Source of the DNA: Pseudomonas sp. ISL-84
GTDB lineage: Bacteria; Bacillota; Bacilli; Bacillales; Cytobacillaceae
Assembly (NCBI GenBank): GCA_018613035.1
Contig: JAGGRA010000031.1
Span: forward strand, 89,401 to 153,400
Reading direction: 5' to 3'
DNA length: 64,000 nt
In this document: one piece after another, positions 16,598 through 25,779 of the stretch
Layout: the number at the start of each line of letters is the position of its first letter
How positions within the stretch are numbered: position 1 is the first letter of the stretch
Notes under the pieces: model-generated
What the model was told of the DNA's origin: nothing
What the model saw: the letters and a program-made list of their open reading frames with translations, nothing else
Databases searched by the model: none
Translations under genes and position numbers: made by a program

Positions 16598-18766
16598 TTA
16601 ATCCAACTGTTGTACTACAGCGGCAAATCTCTTTTTATACATAGCAGTGAAGTAGATAAATGTACCTGCAATAAACAGTGCAGTGAATAATAATAGAATC
16701 ACAGCATTTTCCTGCAAAAAGTCGAAGTTGCCGCTAGAAATTACTGCTTTAAATCCAGAAACTGAATAAGTCATCGGCAAATAGGCATTAATTGGCTGTA
16801 ACGCATTTGGGATGAGTTCGAGCGGGAATGTACCAGCACTGGTTGTTAATTGCAGAATTAGTATAATAATCGCTGCAAAACGGCCTGGATCTCCGAACAC
16901 TGTCACCAGGAATTGAATAAGAGATATATACGTCAGGCTTGTTATGATCGTGTATAAAATAAATAATGTTACACTTTGCACTTCAAGTCCCAGCCCACCT
17001 AGCAGGATTAATGCTGCAATTACAGCTTGAATGATCCCTGCTCCGCATAGGATAAGGAACTTTCCTAAAAACCAGCTCACGCTTGAACGGGGTATCGCCG
17101 CAGGCTCCCTCATTGGAAACACAATAGACAGCAATAATGCCCCTACAAATAGACCAAGAGATAAGAAATAAGGAGCAAATCCTGTACCATAGTTTGGGAC
17201 CTCATTCATTTTTTCATTATCCACTTTTACAGGTTTGGCCAGCATATTAAACGTTTCATCATTCGCATTTGCCAAAGATGACTTCTCTGCACCTTCAGCG
17301 AGTTTTCCAGCTAATTCTGAAGACCCTTCATAAATTTCAAAGTTTCCCTCAGCCATTTTAACTGCTCCGTCTTCAAGCTGCTTTGCTCCGCCTGCAAAAG
17401 CGAGGGATCCTTGGGATAATTGGGCAAGTCCACCGGATAATTCAGCCGTTCCATCAGCTAGCTGGCCTGCACCTTCCCTTGCCTCTGCAAATTTTCGGCC
17501 GAACATATCCATGCCTGCCTGGAAGTCATGGTGGCCTTTCACGAGCTCCTGCGAACCGGTTTCCAGCTTTGCACTACCTTCTGTCAGCTGGTTTATTCCT
17601 TGCTGAAGCTGTTTTTGTCCTTCATTAAGCTGTCCTGCCTTTTGGGAAATTTCCGCTCCGCCAGCCGATATCTGGCCAGCAGACTGTGCAAGCTGTGCAG
17701 AACCTGTTTTAAGCTGATCCAAAACAGCTGTCAGCTCAGCTTTTTCCGCAGAGTCTTCAGGAAGCTTTGAAATGACTGCTTGCAGGTTCTGCTCGAGCTG
17801 TGCAGCCCCTGCACTAAGATTCTGTGCTTCGAATTGCCATCGCTCCAGTGAAGAAGATAGTGTTATTGCTCCATTTTGAAGCTGTTCAGTTCCGGAAATC
17901 ATCCCTGGAAATTTTTCATTGATGGTGAACATCCCCTCTTTCACCTGGGATATTCCCGAAGAAAGTTCTTCACTTCCCGACTCTAATTGGGTTGAAGCAT
18001 CTTTCAGTTTAATTTGCCCTTCTTCAAGCTGCACCAGTCCATCAGATAGGGACCTTGCACCAGCGGCTATTTCCTGTGATCCTTCGGAAGCACTGCTGAG
18101 GCCTCCCTGAAATTTTAGTGACTTGTCTGCCAAAAGAGCTAATTTTTCTTGCAATGTAAGTGAACCGGCTTTTAACTCGGCTGCTCCTTCACTGATTTTA
18201 TTCGCTCCTTCACTGGCCTGCTCCAATCCATCAGAAAGCTCTCCCATTTTTTCAAACATGGTTTCTGCATAGGTCTCTGTGACTTTTTCAGAAAGAGACT
18301 CTTTAATTTTATCAACTGCTGTACCCCCTATTTGTGCTGATAAAAAGTTATAGCTTTCATTAGGCACATAAATCAGCTTCATTTTTTGCGGCCGATCATT
18401 TAATAAGGTAGTGGCATTTTCAGAGAAGTCCTCCGGAATTTCAACAAGCATATAATACTTCTGATTTTCGAGATTTTTATAGCCTTCTTCTTTATTAACA
18501 AATTTAAAATCAAAGTCCTTACTTTCCTTCAGTTTATCCACAAGTTCATTGCCAAGCTTCAGTTCTTTATCCTCAAAATATGCACCCGCATCTTCATTTA
18601 CAATCGCAACTGGCAAATCCTCCAAATGATCATATGGATCCCAGAATGCCCAAAGAAACATACCGCTATATAAAATTGGGATAAACAAAACGGCTATGAT
18701 TGGAATTAAGAGCTTTTTATCTTTTACTACCGCTGATAATTCTTTTTTAAAAAGACTGCTTTTCAT
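16598..18766 (-). CDS. yhgE: YhgE/Pip family membrane protein
   Basis: A 722-residue membrane protein related to the phage infection protein Pip (receptor for lactococcal phage c2) and to ESX-associated YueB-like proteins. One N-terminal helix (residues about 18-38) is followed by a roughly 450-residue extracellular region built from LxxGAxxLxxG-type repeats (coiled-coil or beta-helix-like). A C-terminal cluster of five hydrophobic segments from residue about 530 resembles an ABC-2 permease. GGAGGGG precedes the ATG. The TetR gene yhgD lies just upstream, and a shared operator precedes each of the two genes. The cellular role in Bacillus is unclear; the architecture is normal for the family. 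Confidence 0.9.
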   Translation of the reverse strand: MKSSLFKKELSAVVKDKKLLIPIIAVLFIPILYSGMFLWAFWDPYDHLEDLPVAIVNEDAGAYFEDKELKLGNELVDKLKESKDFDFKFVNKEEGYKNLENQKYYMLVEIPEDFSENATTLLNDRPQKMKLIYVPNESYNFLSAQIGGTAVDKIKESLSEKVTETYAETMFEKMGELSDGLEQASEGANKISEGAAELKAGSLTLQEKLALLADKSLKFQGGLSSASEGSQEIAAGARSLSDGLVQLEEGQIKLKDASTQLESGSEELSSGISQVKEGMFTINEKFPGMISGTEQLQNGAITLSSSLERWQFEAQNLSAGAAQLEQNLQAVISKLPEDSAEKAELTAVLDQLKTGSAQLAQSAGQISAGGAEISQKAGQLNEGQKQLQQGINQLTEGSAKLETGSQELVKGHHDFQAGMDMFGRKFAEAREGAGQLADGTAELSGGLAQLSQGSLAFAGGAKQLEDGAVKMAEGNFEIYEGSSELAGKLAEGAEKSSLANANDETFNMLAKPVKVDNEKMNEVPNYGTGFAPYFLSLGLFVGALLLSIVFPMREPAAIPRSSVSWFLGKFLILCGAGIIQAVIAALILLGGLGLEVQSVTLFILYTIITSLTYISLIQFLVTVFGDPGRFAAIIILILQLTTSAGTFPLELIPNALQPINAYLPMTYSVSGFKAVISSGNFDFLQENAVILLLFTALFIAGTFIYFTAMYKKRFAAVVQQLD

Positions 18767-18790
18767 GGTGTACCCCTCCAGTTTACTATT

Positions 18791-18813
18791 TGACCAAATT
18801 ATTCATTTAGTCA
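18791..18813. promoter_or_regulatory. Probable YhgD operator upstream of yhgE
   Basis: A 23-bp imperfect palindrome with outer halves TGACCAAAT and ATTTAGTCA. Read on the minus strand, it is the same sequence, with two changes, as the site before yhgD at 19431-19453. TetR-type site by symmetry and position. Confidence 0.7.
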
Positions 18814-18838
18814 ATTCACTCAAAAAATAGAGGATTAT

Positions 18839-19411
18839 CTAGTGAGATAATCCCTTCATGATATATTGTTCAAAAAGCATGGCTATTTTTGATTTCTCCA
18901 AAGGTTTGTGGCGCTGCTCCCAATCAAAGATCAGCGCAATATAGACTTTTAGCATAACAAACGCAGTCAGCTCTGGATCACACTCCCGGATTTCACCTTT
19001 TCCGATAGCCTGTGTGACCTTTTCCTTCAAGTAATTTAAAATGGCATCCTCCAATTGTCCTATAACTTCCATTACGGCAGGCGTTCCCATTTCTTTTTCT
19101 TCCTGGTAAAGCTTTATGGTAAGCTGATGTTTTAAGCGAAACTCCAATATCTTATATAGGCCGCGGTGAACATTTGCATGAAAAGAAAGGGATGGATCAA
19201 TAGCCTCATCAGCAGCAGCCTTCATCTCCGTAATAAGTGAATGGATAATTTCATCGAAGAGCTCTTCCTTATTTTTAAAGAAAGTATAAATGGTTCCTTT
19301 TCCCACATTCGCAAGCTTTGCAACCTGATCCATTGTTGTTGCTTTATAGCCAAACAAGGAAAAGGATTTTGTGGCTGCTTCTAATATCTGCTGTTTCCGA
19401 TCGATTGGCAT
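18839..19411 (-). CDS. yhgD: TetR family regulator YhgD
   Basis: A 190-residue TetR-type repressor. The N-terminal helix-turn-helix covers residues about 8-55 (SLFGYKATTMDQVAKLANVG with GKGTIYTFFKNKEELF after it). The remainder is the helical ligand-binding and dimer domain. GAGGTGA precedes the ATG. It lies upstream of yhgE on the same strand with a 72-bp gap containing a palindrome, and a near-identical palindrome lies upstream of yhgD itself. This implies autoregulation and control of yhgE. The inducer is unknown. Confidence 0.9.
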   Translation of the reverse strand: MPIDRKQQILEAATKSFSLFGYKATTMDQVAKLANVGKGTIYTFFKNKEELFDEIIHSLITEMKAAADEAIDPSLSFHANVHRGLYKILEFRLKHQLTIKLYQEEKEMGTPAVMEVIGQLEDAILNYLKEKVTQAIGKGEIRECDPELTAFVMLKVYIALIFDWEQRHKPLEKSKIAMLFEQYIMKGLSH

Positions 19412-19430
19412 TTCATCACCTCATGCAATA

Positions 19431-19453
19431 TGACTAAATGAACAATGTGGTCA
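19431..19453. promoter_or_regulatory. Probable YhgD operator upstream of yhgD
   Basis: A 23-bp site with TGACTAAAT at one end and ATGTGGTCA at the other, 21 of 23 positions identical to the reverse complement of 18791-18813. Confidence 0.7.
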
Positions 19454-19531
19454 TTTTCTTCAAATAGTAATTTAACATACTTCGTTATAAAAAAGCAACC
19501 ATGCTGTTGCCCAATTCCAAAAGAAAAGCTG

Positions 19532-20971
19532 TCACGAATGGACAGCTTCTTTCTTGGTGCTATATAAATAATCTAAAACACTTTGGACTGCGGCTTCTCC
19601 CTGGTCAATACAATCAGGCACTCCTAATCCGTCATAGGAGCTGCCTGCCAGAAAAACACCCGGCAACTTTTCTTTAGCCTGTTTTTTGGCACTTTCAATA
19701 CGCTCTTTATGTCCCACAGTATATTGGGGCATCGAATCTTTCCACCTTGTTACGTATGCAAAATCAGGGTCCATTGTGATATTCATAGTTTTGTTTAAAT
19801 CATCGAGCACAATTTTAACAATTTGATCGTCTGATAAATCCACAACGGCCTCGTCACCCGCTCTTCCTACGTAACAGCGCAGCAGCACCTTTCCTTTTGG
19901 CGTGGAATGGGGCCATTTTTTGTGTGTCCATGTACATGCTGTAATCGTGTAATCGCTATTCCTCGAGACGACAAATCCAGTACCGTCAATATCCTTTGCA
20001 ATGGCTTCTTCTGGAAAAGCAAGAGCTACAGTTGCTACAGAAGTGGACGGCATTTCTATAAACTGATCAAATAGTCCCCAGTGAGAAAATATTGAGTGTA
20101 ATGTCTGGTGAGGAGCTGCCATAACAATACTATCTGCCTGCAGCTCCTCTCCCCCATTGACAGCAATTGTATAGCCGCTGCCGTTTTTACCGATAGATTC
20201 CACACGGTATCCCTTAAGTACAGAGCCAGGCTCCAGCCTGTTTTCAATTGCATCTACAAGCGATTGCAGTCCAGATTTAAGCGTGAGGAACATCCCCTCT
20301 TTTCTCTTGGGGCTCCCTGCTTTTTTCTGTTGTGAGCCTGTAGCCTTTTTCATTCCCAAAATCAGGCTTCTATATTTCTGCTCCACTTGGTAAAACTGCG
20401 GAAACGTTGACATTAAGCTTAATTGGTCTATGTCTCCTGCATAAATGCCGGATAGAAGCGGCTCAATCAAGTTTTCAACCACTTCGTCCCCAAGCCTTCT
20501 ACGGAAAAATTGGCCAAGCGACTGATCCTGTGCAGGATTGGAACGTGGAAGTACAAAGTCAGCTGCTGCTCTTGCCTTTGCAGCAGGCGAGAATAGTCCG
20601 GTTGTGATAAAAGGAGCGATTTGAGTTGGGATACCCATTATGGACCCGCCCGGCATTGGATAAAGCCGCTCCCTCACAAGCACATAGGATTTTCCTGATG
20701 CATTCCTGATAAGCTCTTTCTCCATGCCAGCTTCTTTTGCAAGCCGGGATGCACTTTGCTTGCGGGCCAGAAATGAATCAGGACCTCTTTCTATGACATA
20801 GCCGTCTCTTTTTATCGTTTGAATTTTGCCGCCAAGACGATGGGAAGCTTCCACAAGCTTTACATCCAAAAGCATCCCTTTCTCTTTGGCTTCTTTCTGC
20901 AAATAATACGCTGCAGTTAACCCGGTAATTCCCCCGCCGATAATAACAACCTTCTGTCTCTCTCCCTGCAC
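19532..20971 (-). CDS. hemY: Coproporphyrinogen III / protoporphyrinogen oxidase HemY (CgoX)
   Basis: A 479-residue FAD enzyme. In Gram-positive bacteria it oxidises coproporphyrinogen III to coproporphyrin III in the coproporphyrin-dependent heme pathway. The N-terminal dinucleotide-binding motif IIGGGITGLTAAYYL is near residue 10, followed by LVEASHRLGGKIQT. The C-terminal FAD block FLAGSSYDGLGVPDCIDQG is near residue 440. The start is a GTG after AAGGCGA. It is the last gene of hemE-hemH-hemY, 26 nt after hemH. Confidence 0.95.
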   Translation of the reverse strand: MQGERQKVVIIGGGITGLTAAYYLQKEAKEKGMLLDVKLVEASHRLGGKIQTIKRDGYVIERGPDSFLARKQSASRLAKEAGMEKELIRNASGKSYVLVRERLYPMPGGSIMGIPTQIAPFITTGLFSPAAKARAAADFVLPRSNPAQDQSLGQFFRRRLGDEVVENLIEPLLSGIYAGDIDQLSLMSTFPQFYQVEQKYRSLILGMKKATGSQQKKAGSPKRKEGMFLTLKSGLQSLVDAIENRLEPGSVLKGYRVESIGKNGSGYTIAVNGGEELQADSIVMAAPHQTLHSIFSHWGLFDQFIEMPSTSVATVALAFPEEAIAKDIDGTGFVVSRNSDYTITACTWTHKKWPHSTPKGKVLLRCYVGRAGDEAVVDLSDDQIVKIVLDDLNKTMNITMDPDFAYVTRWKDSMPQYTVGHKERIESAKKQAKEKLPGVFLAGSSYDGLGVPDCIDQGEAAVQSVLDYLYSTKKEAVHS

Positions 20972-20997
20972 GGTAAATCGCCTTCTTTACTTAATTT

Positions 20998-21936
20998 TCA
21001 CTTGCTCCCATTCAGCAATTTAAAAATGGCATCTGACATTGCATCAATAAATTCAGGCTTGGAATTAGGCATTTCAGGACGATAATAGCTTGCACCAAGT
21101 TCATCTGTTACGACTCTGCATTCATAATCGTTGTCGTAAAGGACTTCCAAATGGTCTGAAACAAAGCCAACAGGAGTATAAACAAATGCCTTATATCCCT
21201 TCTTCTCATATAACTCTCTCGTCAAATCCTGAACATCAGGGCCAAGCCATGGTTCAGGCGTGTTTCCTGCACTTTGCCAGCCAACAGCATAGTCGCTGAC
21301 TCCAGCCTGCTCAGCAATCATATCAGCTGTTTCCTGCAGCTGATGCGGATACGGATCCCCTGATTGAAGAATCTTTTCCGGCAAGCTATGGGCAGAAACG
21401 ATTAACACTGCCGAATTTTTTTCCTCGGAAGGCATCTTATCAAACGTCTCTTTCACCCGATCAGCCCAGTATTTAATGAACTTAGGCTCTTTATACCAGC
21501 TTTCAACAGACTTTATATCAGGGCCGCCGAGCTTTTCTGCTTCCTCTTTTGCTCTTCCGTTATAGGACTTCACGCTAAAGGTAGAAAAGTGGGGGGCAAG
21601 GACAATGCTGACGGCCTCTTCGATCCCATCCTCGTGCATTTTTTTAACTGCATCTTCCACGAAAGGCTCAATATGCTTCAAGCCAAGGTACATTTTAAAT
21701 TCATATTTATCCTGAATTTCATTTAAATGCTGTTCAAGCTTTTCAGCCTGTTCTTTCGTAATTTCTGCAAGCGGGGATATTCCGCCGATTGCTTCGTATC
21801 TGCTTCGCAGATCTTCTAGCATTTCTTCAGACGGTTTTCTTCCTCTGCGAATGTGTGTATAGTAACGCTCCAGGTCTTCTTCCTTATAAGGAGTTCCATA
21901 AGCCATTACAAGTAAACCCAATGTCTTCTTACCCAT
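20998..21936 (-). CDS. hemH: Coproporphyrin ferrochelatase HemH (CpfC)
   Basis: A 312-residue soluble ferrochelatase that inserts Fe2+ into coproporphyrin III. The family block [20 protein letters not shown] opens the protein. The metal-site histidine is in [14 protein letters not shown] near residue 180 and the acidic partner in [13 protein letters not shown] near residue 260. A GTG three codons upstream lies in the ribosome binding site GAGGTGG, so the ATG is used. Length is close to the B. subtilis enzyme (310). Second gene of hemEHY. Confidence 0.95.
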   Translation of the reverse strand: MGKKTLGLLVMAYGTPYKEEDLERYYTHIRRGRKPSEEMLEDLRSRYEAIGGISPLAEITKEQAEKLEQHLNEIQDKYEFKMYLGLKHIEPFVEDAVKKMHEDGIEEAVSIVLAPHFSTFSVKSYNGRAKEEAEKLGGPDIKSVESWYKEPKFIKYWADRVKETFDKMPSEEKNSAVLIVSAHSLPEKILQSGDPYPHQLQETADMIAEQAGVSDYAVGWQSAGNTPEPWLGPDVQDLTRELYEKKGYKAFVYTPVGFVSDHLEVLYDNDYECRVVTDELGASYYRPEMPNSKPEFIDAMSDAIFKLLNGSK

Positions 21937-22079
21937 GTTATCCACCTCTATTTTTTTCTGTCTCTAGTCCCTTATTGTGCCAAAAAACAGCCGGATTACC
22001 AAAACTAATGCTCATGAAAAATGCTAATCCGGTATGCAGCTGCCGGTCCTGCAGCATGCCAGTTTCTAGTGAAAAAGGG

Positions 22080-23126
22080 CTACTTGCTCAGTGTTGATGA
22101 AGAGTACTCATGGATAAATGCTGTTAGCTTTCTCAGTGTATCAGGGTTTACTTCAGGGAAAACCCCGTGCCCCAGATTAAAGATATAGCCTGGCTGTGCC
22201 ATCCCCTGGTCCAAAATGGCTTTGGCTTTTTCCTCGATAACTTCCCAAGGAGCAAGCAATATAGCTGGATCCAAGTTTCCTTGTACAGTTTTGGTTATTC
22301 CCTTCGCTCTTGCCTCTTGTATAGGCAGGCGCCAGTCGAGCCCCACTACATCTAGCGGCAGATCATGCCACTCCATTGCCAGGTGGCTTGCGCCAACACC
22401 GAACATGATTAGCGGTACATTTTCTTCCTTTAATGCAGAGAAAATACGATTCATAACCGGCTTGATAAAATAACGATAATCTTCAACATTCAATGCACCT
22501 ACCCACGAATCGAAAATCTGGATAGCTTTTGCCCCTGCATTGACTTGGGATTTTACATACGTAATCGTCATTTCTCCAAGCTTTTCCATTAAAGCAAACC
22601 ATGCTTTGGGTTCGGCATACATAAAAGCTTTTGTTTTGTTATAGTTTTTTGAAGGACCGCCTTCAATCATATAGCTGGCAAGAGTAAATGGAGCCCCTGC
22701 AAATCCGATTAAAGGTACAGTTAACTGTTCTTGTGTAAGCAGCTTAATGGTATCCAGTACATATGGCACGTCTTCTTCAGGATGAATTTCTCCTAACTTT
22801 TCCACGTCAGCCAGAGAACGGACCGGGTTAGAGATCACAGGGCCAATGCCTGACTTTATTTCCACGTCCACACCAATAGCAGGAAGCGGTGACATAATAT
22901 CTTTATAAAGAATAGCAGCGTCATTGTTATATTGTTCAACCGGCAATCTAGTCACATAAGCACAAAGCTCAGGCTGATGTGTAATTTCAAAAAGGGAATA
23001 CTTTTCTTTAATTGCTCTGTATTCAGGCTGTGAACGGCCTGCCTGGCGCATATACCATACAGGGACATGTTCAGTCTTCTCTCCTTTGGCGGCCCTCAGG
23101 AATGTATCGTTAAATGATTTAGTCAT
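22080..23126 (-). CDS. hemE: Uroporphyrinogen decarboxylase HemE
   Basis: A 348-residue cytosolic enzyme that decarboxylates uroporphyrinogen III to coproporphyrinogen III. The signatures [16 protein letters not shown] near residue 23 and [17 protein letters not shown] near residue 140 are the two Prosite-type motifs, with the catalytic Asp in [22 protein letters not shown] precedes the ATG at 10 nt. It is first in hemE-hemH-hemY; a 143-bp gap to hemH holds a long inverted repeat (CCGGATTA...TAATCCGG) that could attenuate transcription. Confidence 0.96.
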   Translation of the reverse strand: MTKSFNDTFLRAAKGEKTEHVPVWYMRQAGRSQPEYRAIKEKYSLFEITHQPELCAYVTRLPVEQYNNDAAILYKDIMSPLPAIGVDVEIKSGIGPVISNPVRSLADVEKLGEIHPEEDVPYVLDTIKLLTQEQLTVPLIGFAGAPFTLASYMIEGGPSKNYNKTKAFMYAEPKAWFALMEKLGEMTITYVKSQVNAGAKAIQIFDSWVGALNVEDYRYFIKPVMNRIFSALKEENVPLIMFGVGASHLAMEWHDLPLDVVGLDWRLPIQEARAKGITKTVQGNLDPAILLAPWEVIEEKAKAILDQGMAQPGYIFNLGHGVFPEVNPDTLRKLTAFIHEYSSSTLSK

Positions 23127-23158
23127 TAAATTTTATCCACCTTTCAAGACTTGTCTGC

Positions 23159-23173
23159 ATATTATTGTAATAT
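23159..23173. promoter_or_regulatory. Palindrome in the hemE promoter region
   Basis: ATATTATTGTAATAT is a perfect 6-3-6 palindrome 32 bp upstream of hemE. It loosely resembles a PerR/Fur-family box but matches poorly; the protein that binds it, if any, is unknown. Confidence 0.3.
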
Positions 23174-23247
23174 ATATGTACATAAAGTGAAACTTCAATC
23201 GGAGGGAGGCTTTCCCTTCTGATTGTTAGTTGATCCAATCGGCCTTT

Positions 23248-23318
23248 ACGGGCAGTTTGAATCCCACCTATCCTCCTGCGATTCCTCTGATTCTTAAAGT
23301 AGGAGTTCAATTGCCCGT
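23248..23318. repeat. Long imperfect hairpin resembling an IS200/IS605 right end
   Basis: ACGGGCA-TTTGAA-CCCACC on the left pairs with GTAGGAG-TTCAA-TGCCCGT on the right across about 70 bp. The GAATCCCAC...GGAGTTCAA arrangement is what IS605-type right ends (omega-RNA region) often show. No transposase or tnpB is nearby, so it may be a solo end or an unrelated structured repeat. The rest of the 23127-23540 gap is AT-rich promoter DNA. Confidence 0.4.
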
Positions 23319-23519
23319 TAGACTGAGACTATTAAAAAGAACGCTAGTGTCTATCCTTAATGAATATATCCTTTTTTCACTGTTCTTGTATAGATTTGAA
23401 GGCCAAATGTCAAAAAATTGACGTTTTTACTATTGATATAAGGGAAATAATTAGAAGATTGGAAGTTTAAAACCATTTAATTTTTTTATATTGCATGCCC
23501 ATCTGCATATAATGGGTAA

Positions 23520-24053
<534 letters not shown>

Positions 24054-24060
24054 GTGCATA

Positions 24061-24096
24061 AAAAAAGGATGAGCTATACCCGCTCATCCTTTTTTA
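24061..24096. terminator. Bidirectional terminator between hmoB and liaR
   Basis: AAAAAAGGATGAGC/GCTCATCCTTTTTT stem with a TATACCC loop. The stem also encodes the last codons and stop of liaR. Confidence 0.88.
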
Positions 24097-24730
24097 CGCT
24101 GCTTTTTATGATTCCATTTCGGTTGGCATATACGGCTGCCTGAGTCCGATCAGACACGCCCAGTTTGCTCAAGATGTTGCTGACATGCGTTTTAACCGTT
24201 TTAATGCCAATAAATAGTTCATCACTGATTTCCTGGTTAGTCATCCCTTCTCCAATGCACATTAGAACGTCAAACTCCCGTTCAGTCAAATCATCATGCG
24301 GTTTTTTTTCCTGCGCACGGAAACGGCTAACCATCTTATTTGCTACTTTTGATTCTATAACAGGCTCCCCTTGTGCAGCTTTCTTAATCGCAGCTACCAC
24401 GTCTAAGGCATTTGCTGTTTTAAGCATGTAGCTGAATGCACCCGCTTCGATGGCAGGAAAAACCTGCTCATCATCGTAGTAGCTTGTAATGATGATGATC
24501 TTGCAGCCTGGGTAACTTTTTAGAATCTCCCTGGTTGCTTCAATTCCGTTTCCGTTTTCCATTAGCAGATCCATAAGGACTATTTCCGGCCTTTCTTTTA
24601 GAACCAGCTGTACAGCTTCTTTTCCGCTGCAAGCTTCCCCAATAACCTTTATTCCTGCCTCAGTAGCCAAATAGGAAATAATCCCTTTTCTTACCATCTC
24701 ATGATCATCAACAACAGCCACACGAATCAC
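24074..24730 (-). CDS. liaR: LiaR-type response regulator
   Basis: A 218-residue NarL/LuxR-family response regulator. The receiver domain has the acidic pair in VVDDHE, phospho-acceptor Asp in IVLMDLLMENGNGIEAT near residue 54, Thr/Ser in IIITS and Lys in MLKTAN. The C-terminal HTH is LTEREFDVLMCIGEGMTNQEI with IKTVKTHVSNILSKL. Residue blocks match B. subtilis LiaR closely. The start is a GTG after GGGAGGGG and abuts the liaS stop. Third gene of liaF-liaS-liaR. Expected to activate cell-envelope stress genes. Confidence 0.87.
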   Translation of the reverse strand: MIRVAVVDDHEMVRKGIISYLATEAGIKVIGEACSGKEAVQLVLKERPEIVLMDLLMENGNGIEATREILKSYPGCKIIIITSYYDDEQVFPAIEAGAFSYMLKTANALDVVAAIKKAAQGEPVIESKVANKMVSRFRAQEKKPHDDLTEREFDVLMCIGEGMTNQEISDELFIGIKTVKTHVSNILSKLGVSDRTQAAVYANRNGIIKSSVKKDERV

Positions 24731-24731
24731 C

Positions 24732-25769
24732 TTAACCCCTCCCCTTTGCTGGAATTCTAATATCTATATAGGTACCTTCATTCTCCTTGGAACGAATTTT
24801 AAATATACCTCCAACTTCCTCACAGCGTTCTCTCATTGTTTTCAGGCCATAGGAAGCAATCCTCTCTTTATGAGGATTAAAACCCTTTCCGTTATCTGCA
24901 ATAAAAAGATAAACATAATCTTCTTCCTCTGTTAAGGAAACTTTAATTTTTCCTGCATCAGCATGGCGGAGAACATTTGATAGCGCCTCCTGAACAATTC
25001 GAAACAAATGCTCTTCAGCTGCTTTCGAAAGATTTTCAATTTCATCAATGCTTGCCTGAAAATCAATATTTGTCTTAGCCTTTAATTCCTGAATTAACTT
25101 AATAATTCCATCACAAAGCCTGTCATCACTCAGCTGGATAGGCCTTAAGTGAAGGAGGAGCGCTCTCATTTCTCCCTGGGCTTTGGCAGCGATCTCCGAT
25201 ATTTCATTTAACTGCTCCCTCGCTTTGTCAATGTCGAGGTCAAAAACCCTAAGTGCAGCTGAAGACATCATACTTAGAGCAAAAAGCTGCTGGCTTACCA
25301 CATCATGAAGGTCCCTCGCCAAACGCTGTCTCTCCTCCATTACAGCAGCAGAGTGGGCTGTTTGTGCCAGTGCGGACTTTTCATCAGCCAGCCTTTGCAT
25401 GGAAAATACCTGCTCTTGAATATTTTCCGCCAGCTGATTAAGTTCCTCTGATATTAAGCCTATTTCATCTTTTTCATATGATTCCATTCTGTCTGTATAT
25501 TTTCCGCTCCTTAATGTGGAAACAAATATTAAAATATCCCCTAGCCGCCCTTTGATTAAGTAGCTGCCCTTCAGCCCGAAATATGCACCGGTAAGCAATA
25601 AAATGGATAATGAGTACAAAAATAGCCAGAATGTGCTTTGTATAGTCAGAGGGGCATCGGGATTATAAAATAAATAAACCTGTAGACCGACAAAAAAAAT
25701 CAGTGAACTAATAATCGCCATCATGATAAAGCTTTGTACAAACCAATATCTGATTCCAGTTTTTTTCAT
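24732..25769 (-). CDS. liaS: LiaS-type sensor histidine kinase
   Basis: A 345-residue membrane kinase of the HPK7 (NarX/DesK-like) group. Two N-terminal transmembrane helices (residues about 12-32 and 44-64) enclose a very short external loop, the intramembrane-sensing layout. A HAMP-like segment and coiled coil precede the dimerisation box RLARDLHDVVSQQLFALSMM (His near residue 155). The ATPase domain has VQEALSNVLRHADA and FIADNGKGF boxes. GAGGTAA precedes the ATG. It lies between liaF and liaR. Confidence 0.88.
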   Translation of the reverse strand: MKKTGIRYWFVQSFIMMAIISSLIFFVGLQVYLFYNPDAPLTIQSTFWLFLYSLSILLLTGAYFGLKGSYLIKGRLGDILIFVSTLRSGKYTDRMESYEKDEIGLISEELNQLAENIQEQVFSMQRLADEKSALAQTAHSAAVMEERQRLARDLHDVVSQQLFALSMMSSAALRVFDLDIDKAREQLNEISEIAAKAQGEMRALLLHLRPIQLSDDRLCDGIIKLIQELKAKTNIDFQASIDEIENLSKAAEEHLFRIVQEALSNVLRHADAGKIKVSLTEEEDYVYLFIADNGKGFNPHKERIASYGLKTMRERCEEVGGIFKIRSKENEGTYIDIRIPAKGRG

Positions 25770-25779
25770 GATATTACCT

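Noticed and set aside
23159..23173. PerR box for hem genes
   Set aside because: Only about nine of fourteen informative positions match; kept as an unnamed palindrome.
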